Source: Leptospira kirschneri serovar Cynopteri str. 3522 CT (GTDB lineage: Bacteria > Spirochaetota > Leptospiria > Leptospirales > Leptospiraceae). Taken from it: a DNA stretch of 64,000 nucleotides. Shown piece by piece: positions 1 through 14,641 of this stretch. Under the pieces are notes generated by a model, which was not told the DNA's origin, searched no databases, and saw only the letters and a program-made list of their open reading frames with translations. The stretch lies in assembly GCF_000243695.2 (NCBI RefSeq), contig NZ_AHMN02000004.1:310001-374000 (forward strand). Direction: 5' to 3'. Made by a program: the position numbers and the translations under genes. The first letter of the stretch is position 1; each line of letters begins with the position of its first letter.

Positions 1-90
1 ATTCTTCTTGTTGTCGCTTCGGATTATTATAGAGAGGACGACTACATAAGAAATTATTCGGACTTTATCCGACTGGTTGAGAAAAGTTAA
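1..90 (+). CDS. FdtA/QdtA-like dTDP-sugar 3,4-ketoisomerase (C-terminal fragment)
   Basis: The window opens inside an open frame that ends at TAA 88-90. The last 29 residues include [14 protein letters not shown] and a short tail. The pattern ASD-x-Y-x-E-x-DYIR-x-Y is typical of the C-terminus of WxcM/FdtA/QdtA cupin isomerases, which convert dTDP-4-keto-6-deoxyglucose to the 3-keto isomer. The next gene begins 3 bp later and encodes the aminotransferase that follows this step in the pathway, which supports the call. The substrate stereochemistry (galacto or gluco) cannot be told from this fragment. Confidence 0.75.
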   Translation: MLLVVASDYYREDDYIRNYSDFIRLVEKS

Positions 91-92
91 AT

Positions 93-1184
<1,092 letters not shown>

Positions 1185-1362
1185 AAGACTTTTATGTTTA
1201 TCGAAAATAAAAAACTTCTAAATATAAGTATTTCATAAAATATAAATGATCTAATAAAAGTAGAACGATTTGATTGTATAAAAGTTTTTACTCTGCTTTT
1301 TAGAAGAAAAATTATAGAAATTTAAAATCGAATTTTGAAGAACCTTAGATTAATTTTGATAC

Positions 1363-2160
1363 ATGATTCCCAAAGAACCAAAAATCTCGATAATCACTAT
1401 CAATTTAAATAATCTGGAAGGATTACGTAAAACTTTAGAAAGTGTTCGTTTGCAAACTTATACAAATTTCGAATTGATAGTCGTAGACGGAGGTTCGACG
1501 GACGGAAGTTTTGAATATTTAAAATCAAATCTGAATTTAATCAAGAAGTTCATCTCCGAAAAAGATAAAGGAATTTATAATGCACAAAACAAAGGAATTT
1601 TGCTTTCTAAAGGAGAGTATCTCGTTTTTTTAAATGCGGGAGATGCTCTGTTGCAAAAAGATGTATTATCGGAAATTTCTAAATTTTTAGAACAAGATAT
1701 TGATTTAGTATATGGAGATATACTAATAGACTCTAAAGATCATGGAATTATTGAAAGAAAATATCCGGATCGATTGAATTATTTTTATTGGTCGATAAAG
1801 TCTTTATGCCATCAGGCGACTTTTATCCGTAAAAATCTTTTCGATTTATACGGGTATTATAATGAAGAATATTTATTTGCTGCGGATTTTGAATTTTTTC
1901 ACAGATTTTGGTTTAATAAAAATATAAAAATAAAACACGCGCCTGTATTTGTAATTTTATACGATTTTAATGGAGTAAGCGCTCAACCGAAAAATAGAAA
2001 ACGAATCGCAGAAGAATATCGGAAAATTAAAAGAAAGTATTTTCCGATCTGGGCTTACGTAGTTTATAAGTTGAATAGCTATTTACTTGAAAAATTATCT
2101 AATACTTTTCTCTGGAAGATACTTTTTAAATTCTATAGATTTCTAAATCCAAAAAGATAA
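1363..2160 (+). CDS. Glycosyltransferase family 2, WcaA-like
   Basis: A 265-residue GT-A fold glycosyltransferase. The N-terminal strand ISIITINLNN, then ELIVVDGGSTDGS and later LNAGD are the nucleotide-binding motifs. The VDGGSTDGS form is typical of colanic-acid/lipooligosaccharide transferases, where the usual VDDGS is changed. The C-terminal 60 residues are basic, suggesting peripheral membrane binding. It lies within the polysaccharide locus, 178 bp of AT-rich DNA after the aminotransferase. Donor and acceptor are unknown. Confidence 0.85.
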   Translation: MIPKEPKISIITINLNNLEGLRKTLESVRLQTYTNFELIVVDGGSTDGSFEYLKSNLNLIKKFISEKDKGIYNAQNKGILLSKGEYLVFLNAGDALLQKDVLSEISKFLEQDIDLVYGDILIDSKDHGIIERKYPDRLNYFYWSIKSLCHQATFIRKNLFDLYGYYNEEYLFAADFEFFHRFWFNKNIKIKHAPVFVILYDFNGVSAQPKNRKRIAEEYRKIKRKYFPIWAYVVYKLNSYLLEKLSNTFLWKILFKFYRFLNPKR

Positions 2161-2556
2161 AATTTGATTCAAAACCTAAACGATATATGAAAATAATTAC
2201 TCATCTTAGCTGAATGCGAAGACGCATAAAACTAACACCAAAAATCAATCTCAAAATATTAGACGTTCTTACAAATTGTATCTATTCCGAAATGTATGGT
2301 TTTTTTTGAGGAAAATTTTGAATTTTGAAGTAACTTCGTAGAATTATTTTTACGTGACAGAATATTATAAGTTTTGAAACCGACTTGTGTTTAAAAAGTA
2401 AAGTATTAAATATTTTAATATATGCTTTTGAGGCTACAAAAAATTATCTAAAAGTTTAAAACCGGTAGAAAATATATTTGATTTTAAAAATGACTACTTT
2501 TAAAAGTTTTTCAATTTTAATATTAAGTAATATTTCTATTTCTGAATATTTTAAAA
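2161..2556. other. Intergenic AT-rich spacer
   Basis: About 400 bp between two glycosyltransferase genes. I see no coding frame, no tandem array and no copy of the TGTGGGAACT palindrome. It is strongly A/T-rich, and a promoter for the next gene could lie here, but no convincing -35/-10 pair stands out. Confidence 0.5.
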
Positions 2557-3378
2557 ATGAATAATACTCCTATCGTTTCCGTAATTATACCGTGTTATAA
2601 CTACGGAAAATATATCGAACAAACAATTCAAAGTATACTCAAACAAAGTTATAAAAACTGGGAAATCATAGTCGTAGACGATGGATCTAACGATGAATAT
2701 ACGATCCAAAAACTAGAGGAGCTCAAAAAAAAATATACGGTCATTAAAATTGACAAATCCGGTCCGGCCGCGGCTAGAAACATAGGAATCGAAGCAGCCA
2801 AAGGAGAGTTCATCTTACCATTGGATTCGGACGACATGATTCATCCGGATTATCTTTTAGAAGCGATCTCTGCTTATGAAAAAAAATCGTCTTTAGGAAT
2901 TGTATATTGCGAAGCAGAGTTTTTCGGATCTATAAAAGGAAAATGGAATTTACCGGAATATAATTTTCCGGAAATACTTTTAGATAATTGTATATTCGTA
3001 TCCGCAGTATTTAGAAAATCGGATTGGAAAGACGTTGGCGGATTTAATGAAAACATGAAAGACGAATGGGAAGATTATGACTTTTGGCTTTCGTTGATTG
3101 AAAAAGGAAGAGAAGTCTATAGAATACCGCGGGTAATGTTTTATTATAGAAGAGGCCACGTATCTCGTTCCAGTCGGTCGATGGAAACGTATTTACCACT
3201 TTATTTACAATTATTTAAAAATCATAAACGTTTATATATTGAAAACGTAAAGGTTTTGTTTATGCGTCATTTAAAAGCAAGAGAATTAGAAGAACAATTC
3301 TTAATACTGACTAAAAATCCAATCATTTATGGAATTGTACAATTTTTAGTTCGTTGTCTTAAATTTTTTGCAAAGTGA
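2557..3378 (+). CDS. Glycosyltransferase family 2
   Basis: A 273-residue GT2 enzyme. VSVIIPCYNYGKYIEQTIQSIL, followed by EIIVVDDGSND and LPLDSDDMIHPDYL (the DxD metal site), gives the canonical N-terminal half. GGFNENMKDEWEDYDFWLSL carries the acceptor-side ED motif. It acts at the cytoplasmic face of the inner membrane on a lipid-linked sugar chain. The sequence does not show which sugar is moved. Confidence 0.88.
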   Translation: MNNTPIVSVIIPCYNYGKYIEQTIQSILKQSYKNWEIIVVDDGSNDEYTIQKLEELKKKYTVIKIDKSGPAAARNIGIEAAKGEFILPLDSDDMIHPDYLLEAISAYEKKSSLGIVYCEAEFFGSIKGKWNLPEYNFPEILLDNCIFVSAVFRKSDWKDVGGFNENMKDEWEDYDFWLSLIEKGREVYRIPRVMFYYRRGHVSRSSRSMETYLPLYLQLFKNHKRLYIENVKVLFMRHLKARELEEQFLILTKNPIIYGIVQFLVRCLKFFAK

Positions 3379-3813
3379 AACCCATAAATAAAAAAAGTTT
3401 AGGCGTTCCTGCGTTATAAATTAGTACAACATAAAATTCTTATATAATGCCGCGCCCCAAGAATTCAATGCGAAAGAGATTGAAGCGTAGGGCAACTCAG
3501 CAGAACGCTCTCAAGCTCAAGTGTCTCGTATCTATAGGCGCTCGACAGATCGTGTTCTATAACAAATTGAAACTAAAAACGATATATCGTATTAAGTTTC
3601 TTTTATGCAGTTTATTGACTGAAGCTAAAGGAATAGTTCTACGTCGTCGGATTAGCCCCGGTTTTCTTACGCTGAATTTACGGGATTTAAATGTTAAGCT
3701 ATCAGAGTTGCGCGGTTCTTTAAATGGCGTGGAATATCGGACGCTTGTTGTATGGTATCTGTAAAAATTAAAAATTAAAAATTTTAAAATTAAAATGTTC
3801 TAATATACTTAAA
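3379..3813. repeat. Intergenic space with decayed copy of the dispersed TIR element
   Basis: The gap between two glycosyltransferase genes contains, from about 3462 to 3695, stretches matching other intergenic sites here: ATGCGAAAGAGATTGAAGCG near 3467, AGAACGCTCT near 3503, TTTATTGACTGAAGCTAAAG near 3611, and a GC-rich piece leading to CTTACGCTGAATTTACG near 3667. The same modules in the same order occur at 31974-32538, 47160-47365 and 57639-58231. A 105-codon frame across this repeat (3447-3764) has no protein-like features and I do not call it a gene. Confidence 0.65.
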
Positions 3814-5577
3814 ATGAAAATATTAATTTCAAAAATAGGTGAATTTTATAGAAAGCTGAAATATCTCTTGAGGCAGTATCAATATTATTTTGGAATATAC
3901 GAGGAGCCTGAAATACCATCTGAGTTTGTATATTCTCCTTTGTTGAGCATTTTAGTTCCAGTGTACAATACTCGACTTGATCATTTAAAGGAAATGGTGG
4001 ATTCGGTCGTTTCACAGAGTTACACGAATTGGGAATTAATACTTGTAGATGACGCTTCTCCGGACGAGAAACCGGGAAATTATCTGGAAGAAAGAAGTAA
4101 AGCGGATTCTAGAATTTTATATTTTCGTTCGGATAAAAATGGAGGAATCAGTTTAACAACTCAAAAAGCTTTTGAATGTTCCAAAGGAGAATACATAGCA
4201 TTTTTAGATCACGATGATCGTTTGTCAAAAAACGCATTATCGATCGTCGTGAAAACCCTACAGGAAGAAAAAAATAGGCCTGAATTTCTTTATTCTGATG
4301 AGATTTTTCAATCAAAAATTCCAGGGATTTTTTCTCTTTCTGCAAAACCGGAGTTTTCACCTGAAAAATTAGTCTCTCATAATTATATCTGTCACTTTGT
4401 AGTAGTTTCAAAAAACTTAATTTACCGAATGGGTGGAATTCGAGAAGGGTATGATGGAAGTCAGGATCATGAATTCGCTCTTAGAGCGTCTAGATTTACT
4501 GATCGAATTAAAAGACTACCATATTTTTTATATATATGGCGTCTTCACGGAGGAAGTTTTTCTAGAAAAAAAGCGAAGATTTGCGAAGCCAGCTCACAGA
4601 AAGCTATTTTAGAATATTATAATGATAAAAAAGAAGAAGTTGAAAAAATTGTTCCAGGATATTATCCTTTTACCTATCACGTTCTTCGTAAAATAAAAAA
4701 AAGATATATAGTATCCGTGATAGTTTGGAATCGAGACGATTCCAATTTAGAGTTTTTTAGAGAGAATATTGGAAGTTTACTTTCTCTTCCTTTGGAGATT
4801 AAGATCGAACTTTGGCTTCCCGAACAAAATGTATTAAATCAGGTTCCGGAAAAGAAAAATGTAATTTTAAAATATTATAAATTATTAAATAGTTCTTTGG
4901 TTTCTAGTGAATTGAATCGAATGGTTGCAGACGTAAAAGGGGATTTTATTTTTTTTTGGAATTTAGGGCTTCAACCTAATAATCAAAATTGGCTCTACGA
5001 GTTATTACAACACGCGCAATTCTCCGAAATAGGAGCGGTTTCACCTATCGTTCTCAATCAAAAAAAGGAACTCGTTTATTCTTCGTTAATCCTCGGTAAA
5101 TATGGATTTATCGGAAAGTCCGGAAATAATCTTACTGTATCCAAAACAAAAATATGGTCCGGAGAGTGGGTTGAAAAAAATGTTTCCGCAATATCCGGAA
5201 ATTGTTTGTTGATTTCGAAAGAAAATTGGAAGTTGATGAACGGGTTGGATGAGTCTTTTCAAAAATACTATTGGGATATAGATTTATGTCTGAGACTTAG
5301 AAAGGTGGGTTTCAGGTTGGTAAGTAATCCGTTTTCAGAATTTGTTCAAACGATTTCTGATCATAACATTTTTAAAGAATTAGATCCGAAATATTTAGAA
5401 AGCGTAAATGATCGTAAAAGACTCATAACGAAATGGGGAGCTTTTTTGAATGTAGACGATTTTTATTCTTCGCATTCTGATCTAGTTGGAAGAGATATGA
5501 TCCCGAAAGGATTAAATCATAGTTTCCTAGAATGGTATTGGAAAAAAAATGGTCTATCTAATGGAAAAATATTTTAA
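3814..5577 (+). CDS. Large family 2 glycosyltransferase with second GT-like half
   Basis: A 587-residue protein. Residues about 45-260 form a complete GT2 domain: LSILVPVYNT, ELILVDDASPD, and AFLDHDD as the metal-binding DxD. The C-terminal half has a second, more degenerate GT2-like region with YIVSVIVWNRDDSN, KGDFIFFWNLGLQPNN and SGNCLLISKENW...LDESFQKYYWDIDLCLRLRKVG, the last resembling the acceptor region of rhamnosyltransferases. Two-domain GT2 proteins often add two residues or extend a repeat. The second DxD is not evident, so the second half may be inactive or non-canonical. Confidence 0.82.
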   Translation: MKILISKIGEFYRKLKYLLRQYQYYFGIYEEPEIPSEFVYSPLLSILVPVYNTRLDHLKEMVDSVVSQSYTNWELILVDDASPDEKPGNYLEERSKADSRILYFRSDKNGGISLTTQKAFECSKGEYIAFLDHDDRLSKNALSIVVKTLQEEKNRPEFLYSDEIFQSKIPGIFSLSAKPEFSPEKLVSHNYICHFVVVSKNLIYRMGGIREGYDGSQDHEFALRASRFTDRIKRLPYFLYIWRLHGGSFSRKKAKICEASSQKAILEYYNDKKEEVEKIVPGYYPFTYHVLRKIKKRYIVSVIVWNRDDSNLEFFRENIGSLLSLPLEIKIELWLPEQNVLNQVPEKKNVILKYYKLLNSSLVSSELNRMVADVKGDFIFFWNLGLQPNNQNWLYELLQHAQFSEIGAVSPIVLNQKKELVYSSLILGKYGFIGKSGNNLTVSKTKIWSGEWVEKNVSAISGNCLLISKENWKLMNGLDESFQKYYWDIDLCLRLRKVGFRLVSNPFSEFVQTISDHNIFKELDPKYLESVNDRKRLITKWGAFLNVDDFYSSHSDLVGRDMIPKGLNHSFLEWYWKKNGLSNGKIF

Positions 5578-5756
5578 ACATTAGAAATCAATAAAGTATA
5601 TCAGTTTTAGTTCACTGGAAGTTTATTGCAAAACTTAAAAAACAAATTTAGGATAATAAACTGAAAAACTTTTATTCTTTGAAGTTTTATGAATCTTTTT
5701 TATTAGAAGAATTTAATTTTTAAAAAACCTTGTTGCCTGAAATAAGTTAAAGTATT

Positions 5757-8290
<2,534 letters not shown>

Positions 8291-9175
8291 ATGAAATCTA
8301 GAAAAGGGATTATACTTGCTGGTGGTTCCGGAACGAGACTTTATCCGGTCACATACGTAGTTTCCAAACAACTTTTACCGGTTTATGATAAACCGATGAT
8401 CTATTACCCTTTAACAACGCTTATGCTAGCAGGTATTAAAGAAATACTTTTAATTTCTACACCTCAAGCGACTCCTATGTATAAAGAACTGTTAGGAGAT
8501 GGAAAACAATGGGGAATTTCCATAGAATACGCAATCCAACCTGAGCCAGGAGGATTGGCGCAAGCATATTGGATTGGAGAAAAATTCGTCAACGGACATC
8601 CGTCCGTATTGATTCTTGGAGATAATATTTATTTCGGTCATAATCTTGCTGTTCTTTTAGAGAACGCTTCTAAAAAAACTAACGGCTCTACCGTGTTCGC
8701 GTATCCTGTTCATGATCCGGAAAGATATGGAGTAGTGGAGTTTGATTCCGAAAGGCGTGCGGTTTCGATCGAAGAAAAACCCTCTAAGCCGAAGTCCAAT
8801 TACGCAGTCACAGGATTATATTTTTATGATGAAGAAGTTGTGAGTATAGCCAAGTCCATTAAACCTTCTGCAAGAGGAGAATTGGAAATTACGGACGTAA
8901 ATAAGATTTATTTAGAGAGAGAAATTTTAAACGTTCAAGTGATGGGACGAGGATACGCTTGGTTGGATACTGGGACTCACGAATCTCTTTTAGAAGCATC
9001 TGTATTTATAGAAACGATTGAAAAAAGACAAGGACTTAAAGTTGCTTGTCCGGAAGAAATTGCGTTTAGAAAAGGTTTTATAGATGGATCTCAATTAGAA
9101 AAATTGATAGCTCCTCTTAAAAAAACAGGTTATGGAGAATATCTTATGAAAGTACTTCACGAAAAGATTTACTAA
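8291..9175 (+). CDS. rfbA: Glucose-1-phosphate thymidylyltransferase
   Basis: A 294-residue Rml[17 protein letters not shown] is the nucleotidyltransferase signature, followed by [16 protein letters not shown], and [11 protein letters not shown] carries the metal-binding Asp. It joins dTTP and glucose-1-phosphate to give dTDP-glucose, the pathway entry step, and is usually feedback-inhibited by dTDP-rhamnose. The ATG follows the rfbB stop with no gap. Confidence 0.96.
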   Translation: MKSRKGIILAGGSGTRLYPVTYVVSKQLLPVYDKPMIYYPLTTLMLAGIKEILLISTPQATPMYKELLGDGKQWGISIEYAIQPEPGGLAQAYWIGEKFVNGHPSVLILGDNIYFGHNLAVLLENASKKTNGSTVFAYPVHDPERYGVVEFDSERRAVSIEEKPSKPKSNYAVTGLYFYDEEVVSIAKSIKPSARGELEITDVNKIYLEREILNVQVMGRGYAWLDTGTHESLLEASVFIETIEKRQGLKVACPEEIAFRKGFIDGSQLEKLIAPLKKTGYGEYLMKVLHEKIY

Positions 9176-9358
9176 ATTCCATAGAAGTTTTACATTTTTA
9201 AACCGTTTGTTTTTGATTTTACTATCAGTATATCATTTTTTGGTTGTTGTATGATCGTATAACAAGTGTTTACTTTTTGAATATAGAGTATTTTGTTATA
9301 TGTTGTGAGTAGATGAATTTTTAAACCATAATTTCGAAAAACGGTTTCGTTCTAATAA

Positions 9359-10333
9359 ATGAAATATTATAATATTATAACAATTACATACAATTCTGGA
9401 AAATATATTTCTGCATTGGATCAATCCATAAAGTTGCCTTCCAATTGGACCTGGGTAATTTGGGACAATGATTCCAAGGATGGCACACAAGAACAACTCA
9501 AACTACTTTCTAAAAAAGATAGAAGATTGATTCATTTTAGTTCTAAAAATTTAGGTTTTGCGGGTGGAAACAACGAAGCAATCAAAGTAGCGCCTAAGTC
9601 GGATTGGACCTTACTGATCAATCCGGATTCTCGTTTAAGCGACAATTTCTTTTCCGAATGCGAGAAGACACTTGAGTCGAAAGGAAAGGAGTATTCTATC
9701 GTTTCTTTTTTAATGCTTAAAGACAATCAAGTGGAAAAGAAGTTAATAGATGGGGCAGGCGATATTTATCACGTTTCTGGGGCTGCGTGGAGAAGGGGAT
9801 ATAAAAGAGTTCTTTCTGAAGAATATTTGAGAGAATCTGAAATTTTCTCCGCGTGTGGTGGTGCAATGGCAATTCGAACCGAAGTATATGAAAGAATAGG
9901 CGGATTTGATTCCGATTTTTTTTGTTATATGGAAGATGTGGATTTAAGTTTTCGCGCCAGACTAACGGGAGAAAAAGTACTTTTTAGTCCAAATATTAAA
10001 GTTTATCATCACGGATTTGGATCTACCGAAGAAAAGAGCGCTTTTTCCCTTTATTATGGTCTGAGAAACGCGTTAGTCGTTTATTGGAAAAATATGCCGC
10101 TGTCTTATGCTTTGCGTTATATACTTCATCATATGCTTTTTTTCGGAGTAAGTATTTGTTTTCATACGATCTTTACGAGCCCTAAAATATTGGGGGTACC
10201 TTTCGATTTTTTAAGAATGTTGCCCGGGATCATCCGTAAAAGATTAGAGATTTGTAATGTTCAAAACTATCGGTCTGACGAAATCTTAATATGGATGAAT
10301 CGAGGATGGTTTACCCCTTTTCGTAAAAAATAG
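9359..10333 (+). CDS. Glycosyltransferase family 2, rhamnosyltransferase-like
   Basis: A 324-residue WbbL-type GT2. IITITYNSGKYI, VIWDNDSKDGT, FAGGNNEAI, LLINPDSRLS (DxD equivalent) and GGFDSDFFCYMEDVDLSFRARLTG all match the rhamnosyltransferase subgroup. The segment after residue 230 is hydrophobic and aromatic-rich, fitting membrane association. Its position just after the rhamnose genes and sequence type suggest dTDP-rhamnose as donor, which is inference. Confidence 0.86.
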   Translation: MKYYNIITITYNSGKYISALDQSIKLPSNWTWVIWDNDSKDGTQEQLKLLSKKDRRLIHFSSKNLGFAGGNNEAIKVAPKSDWTLLINPDSRLSDNFFSECEKTLESKGKEYSIVSFLMLKDNQVEKKLIDGAGDIYHVSGAAWRRGYKRVLSEEYLRESEIFSACGGAMAIRTEVYERIGGFDSDFFCYMEDVDLSFRARLTGEKVLFSPNIKVYHHGFGSTEEKSAFSLYYGLRNALVVYWKNMPLSYALRYILHHMLFFGVSICFHTIFTSPKILGVPFDFLRMLPGIIRKRLEICNVQNYRSDEILIWMNRGWFTPFRKK

Positions 10334-10337
10334 GAAT

Positions 10338-11249
<912 letters not shown>

Positions 11250-11350
11250 ATCAAACCTAAATTTAAATACTTATTTATAAATTTTTAGAGAATTGAAAAT
11301 AAAACGACGTGAGTTCGTCGTAAGAAAATGAGAAAGAATTTTTTAAAAGT

Positions 11351-11638
11351 GTGAGTTCCCACATTTTAAGTTCAACTGCCAAACCCGGAAATTGTGTGAG
11401 TTCCTACATTTTAAGTTCAAGTGCCAGACTCGGAAATTGTGTGAGTTCCCACATTCTAAGTTCAACTGCCAAACCCGGAAATTGTGTGAGTTCCCACATT
11501 CTAAGTTCAACTGCCAAACCCGGAAATTGTGTGAGTTCCCACATTCTAAGTTCAACTGCCAAACCCGGAAATTGTGTGAGTTCCCACATTCTAAGTTCAA
11601 CTGCCAAACCCGGAAATTGTGTGAGTTCCCACATTTTA
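11351..11638. repeat. Tandem 45-bp repeat, six units plus a partial
   Basis: Units start with GTGAGTTCCCACAT at 11351, 11396, 11441, 11486, 11531 and 11576, with a partial at 11621; every step is exactly 45 bp. The last four spacers are identical, while the first two differ by a few bases (for example TTCCTACATTTT in unit 2). Each unit carries the near-palindrome TGTGTGAGTTCCCACA. As 45 is divisible by 3, open frames appear on both strands; they are repeat artefacts. The array lies between two glycosyltransferase genes and resembles VNTR loci used for strain typing. Confidence 0.95.
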
Positions 11639-11676
11639 AAATATTAAACTGATAAAATTTACTTGAGGGCTAAATT

Positions 11677-12525
11677 TTGGAATTTGGAATTACCGTTTCA
11701 ATTGTATTATATAAACCGAATGTATCAATTTTTAAAGAATCGTTTTTGTCTCTTTTGGATTCGATCACATATCAAATTTCTAATACTTCAAAATTTATTT
11801 TATATAAAATCGAAGTATTAGATAATACCCCACGATACGGAGAAGAAATAAAAAATATAATAAACGATTTAGAAAAGAAGTCTTCGTTTAAAGATAGAGT
11901 TAAATTTCAGTATTTTCATTTTCCTGAAAATCCTGGATACGGGGTGGCAAACAACCGGTCCATCTTAAAATCAAATACGGAGTTTCATTTAGTTCTCAAT
12001 CCGGATATTAAAATGATCCCGGAAACATTGGATTTATGTGTTCGTTATTTGGAAAAACATCCAGGCTGTGACGCGGTGGTTCCTTCAGTTTGGGATTGGG
12101 AGAGTAGTTCTGATGGAAAATGTAATATACAATTTTTAGTAAAATCTTATCCCACCGTTTTTGTATTATTTTTGAGATCTTTTGCGCCGAATGTTTTAAA
12201 AAAAATATTTCGAAAATACTTAAATCAATACAACTTAAGAGAAAAGGATTGGAATCAAACTCAGGAAGATGTGCCTTTAGTTAGCGGTTGTTTTATTTTT
12301 GCAAGAACGAAATCTTTAAAACAAATAGGAGGATTTGACGAGAGATTCTTTTTGTATTTCGAAGATTTTGATCTCTCTATGCGTTTGAAACGAAAGGATT
12401 ACTTCCCGGAAATTCAAATTTATCATAAAGGCGGAAATTCGTCTAAAAAAGGTTTTTTGCACGTAAGGCTTTTTGTCATTTCTGCGATCCGTTTTTTTAT
12501 GAAATTTGGTTGGAAGCTAATTTAA
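11677..12525 (+). CDS. Glycosyltransferase family 2, rhamnosyltransferase-like
   Basis: A 282-residue GT2 with a TTG start preceded by GAGGG about 8 bp upstream. Motifs: TVSIVLYKPN, ENPGYGVANNRSI, LVLNPDIKM, and GGFDERFFLYFEDFDLSMRLKRKDY near the C-terminus. These match WbbL-like rhamnosyltransferases. It is the last glycosyltransferase of the locus here, cut off from the others by the tandem array at 11351-11638. No ATG lies near the N-terminal strand, which supports TTG. Confidence 0.86.
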   Translation: MEFGITVSIVLYKPNVSIFKESFLSLLDSITYQISNTSKFILYKIEVLDNTPRYGEEIKNIINDLEKKSSFKDRVKFQYFHFPENPGYGVANNRSILKSNTEFHLVLNPDIKMIPETLDLCVRYLEKHPGCDAVVPSVWDWESSSDGKCNIQFLVKSYPTVFVLFLRSFAPNVLKKIFRKYLNQYNLREKDWNQTQEDVPLVSGCFIFARTKSLKQIGGFDERFFLYFEDFDLSMRLKRKDYFPEIQIYHKGGNSSKKGFLHVRLFVISAIRFFMKFGWKLI

Positions 12526-12565
12526 AACATTATAAAATTCTACTTTTTATATTTAATATATTTGA

Positions 12566-13960
12566 ATGAACCGTAATCTGATTTCGATAGTTTCGACTTT
12601 ACTTTTGGTCGGAATTCTATTTTTTATTCAGGTTCGATTGAGGCTTCCTATAAATGTCGCCATTATGAATTGTATTTTCGTTTTGGCTGCGTTATTTTGG
12701 GTTCTTGAACCTATCCCTGGATACGCAACTTCGATCCTAGTAATTTTTTTAGAAATTATTTTTTTTGCAAATCCTATCGGTGTTTCCTATTTTGAATTTC
12801 CTCGAAGTAAAAATCCGTCAATTGCAATCTTTCTTTCTGCTTTGGCGGATTCTTCTATTGTATTATTTTTAGGAGGATTTGTATTAGCAAAAGCTTGTAT
12901 AAAAACAGGTTTGGATCGTTTTTTTGCCAATAGAATCATTCGTAGATTTGGAGTTAAAAGTCATCAAGTGCTTCTAGGTTTTATGTTCACCACCGGATTT
13001 ATATCAATGTGGATGAGTAATACGGCGACTACTTCAATGATGATCGCTCTTTCTTTTCCTATGTTGCAGATATTACCGGAGAAAGAACCCTTTCGAAAAG
13101 CTTTGATACTGGGGATTCCATTTGCGGCGAATATAGGTGGAGTAGGGACTCCGATTGGATCTCCTCCTAATATCATAGCGATGGGAATTTTAAGACAACA
13201 AGGTATTGTTGTTTCTTTTGGAACTTGGATGTTTTTTGCAGTTCCACTTGTGATTGTTTTAATTTTATTTGCTTGGTTACTTCTTATGAAGTTGTTTCCG
13301 CAAAAAGATTTTTTTGAATTAGTAGTGGAGTTTCAAGAACCGGAGGAAGGAACTAAATCTTTTTCATTTAGAGTAACTTCAGTAATTTTTTTGGGAACGG
13401 TTCTTCTTTGGTTTACAGAAAATTTACACGGAATTCCGGCTGGAGTGATCGCTCTTCTCCCTTTGATTTTATTTCCAGTATTTGGAATATTAAACGAGAA
13501 AGACATTAACTCGTTAGATTGGTCCGTTTTACTTTTGATAGCAGGTGGAATCGGAATTGGAGTGGGTTTTCAACAGAGTGGAATGGGTTTTTGGTTTTCT
13601 GAATTTTTAAAACCTATTACAAAACCAGAATATTCAGCAAGTGTGTTATTCTTGCTTTGTATATTGGCTCTTGTATTGAGCACATTTATGTCCAATACGG
13701 CAGCGACAAATCTTTTGGTTCCATTTGCGTTTCCGCTTTCCGCAATTCTTCTTCCAGGGTCAAACGCGTATCTTTTAGAAGTGTGTTTAGGAATTGCACT
13801 TTCTGCTTCTTTAGCAATGTCTCTTCCCGTAAGCACTCCTCCCAATGCAATTGCATATTCTGTTGGAGGATTTGAAATTAAAGATATGATTCAAGCTGGT
13901 TTGCCGATTGGGATTTTGGGATTGATTTTGGTCTTGGTAGGTTACTTTATACTTTTATAA
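12566..13960 (+). CDS. DASS/SLC13-family sodium-coupled anion transporter
   Basis: A 464-residue inner-membrane protein with about 11-12 hydrophobic segments. Two inverted-repeat halves each hold the SNT signature of the DASS family: MWMSNTATTSMMIALSFP near residue 150 and TFMSNTAATNLLVPFAFP near residue 375. GTPIGSPPNIIAMG and SLPVSTPPNAIAYS form the paired substrate/Na+ sites. The family moves dicarboxylates, citrate, sulfate or phosphate with sodium; the substrate here cannot be named. Confidence 0.9.
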   Translation: MNRNLISIVSTLLLVGILFFIQVRLRLPINVAIMNCIFVLAALFWVLEPIPGYATSILVIFLEIIFFANPIGVSYFEFPRSKNPSIAIFLSALADSSIVLFLGGFVLAKACIKTGLDRFFANRIIRRFGVKSHQVLLGFMFTTGFISMWMSNTATTSMMIALSFPMLQILPEKEPFRKALILGIPFAANIGGVGTPIGSPPNIIAMGILRQQGIVVSFGTWMFFAVPLVIVLILFAWLLLMKLFPQKDFFELVVEFQEPEEGTKSFSFRVTSVIFLGTVLLWFTENLHGIPAGVIALLPLILFPVFGILNEKDINSLDWSVLLLIAGGIGIGVGFQQSGMGFWFSEFLKPITKPEYSASVLFLLCILALVLSTFMSNTAATNLLVPFAFPLSAILLPGSNAYLLEVCLGIALSASLAMSLPVSTPPNAIAYSVGGFEIKDMIQAGLPIGILGLILVLVGYFILL

Positions 13961-14156
13961 TTTTATTTTAAAAATTTATCTTAAAATCTTAGAATGAATT
14001 TTTGAATCTTTTACTGCGCGGGCGCGTAAAAATAGTACCCGAAATTAGCCGTTTATTTTATAAAAATAGAAGTGCTCAAAAATTACTTTTAATTTGGAAT
14101 TGTTGGTCGTTTTTAAAGAAGTTTGTATATTCTAATTTTTGAAACAGCTTATGATC
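13961..14156. other. Start of a 1.2-kb gene-poor region
   Basis: AT-rich DNA after the transporter stop, with no terminator hairpin that I can see. Text near 14082-14150 resembles text at 50520-50600 (a run about AATTACTTTTAATTTGGAATTG then TTGGTC), another trace of dispersed repeats. Confidence 0.4.
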
Positions 14157-14400
14157 GTATGAGTTCCCACATTTTCAAAATTCATCTGCAATTGTATTAG
14201 TTCCTACAAATTAAGTATTTCGGAGCGGTGATTGATTTAAAAATTGTATGAGTTCCCACATTTTCAAAATTCATTCGTAAAAACGCAATGTGGTAGTTCC
14301 ACAAATTAAAATCTCGGAGCGTGATTGACTTAAAAATTGTATGAGTTCCCACATTTTCAAAATTCATTCGTAAAAACGCAATGTGGTAGTTCCCACGTTT
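14157..14400. repeat. Tandem 89-93-bp repeat, each unit with two palindromes
   Basis: Units start at GTATGAGTTCCCACAT at 14157, 14246 and 14339; the third is partial. Each unit holds two copies of the near-palindrome: for example TGAGTTCCCACA at 14249 and TGTGGTAGTTCC at 14289. Counting AGTTCC positions (14162, 14199, 14251, 14295, 14343, 14388) the spacing is 37, 52, 44, 48 and 45 bp, so this is a two-step version of the ~45-bp arrays elsewhere. Units 2 and 3 are nearly identical. Confidence 0.85.
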
Positions 14401-14641
14401 TTGTTAAACTATAACGTCGCGGTTAACAGTTCTTGGTACAAGCTTATAATATTTTGTATTTAAATGAGCATTTGCGATAAAAATTTACGCTACTTTATTA
14501 TATAGTTCTTAAATAGAATTATAAATTCTTATAACTTAGTCTTTTAAAATCTGAGACAGATTTTTATTTCTGTCGTATCGTTTTTCAGATCAAATTGGTT
14601 CCTGCTAATTTTATTATTTTTCGCAACCAGAGCTAAAAAAT

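Noticed and set aside
3447..3764. A 105-codon + strand frame starting MPRPKNSMRKRLKRR
   Set aside because: It lies across a decayed copy of the dispersed TIR element, has no domain, and its text recurs in other frames at other intergenic sites.
11343..11652. Long frames on both strands with repeated residues such as NCVSSHILSSTAKPG
   Set aside because: They arise because the 45-bp repeat is a multiple of three with no stop in several frames; nothing looks protein-like.
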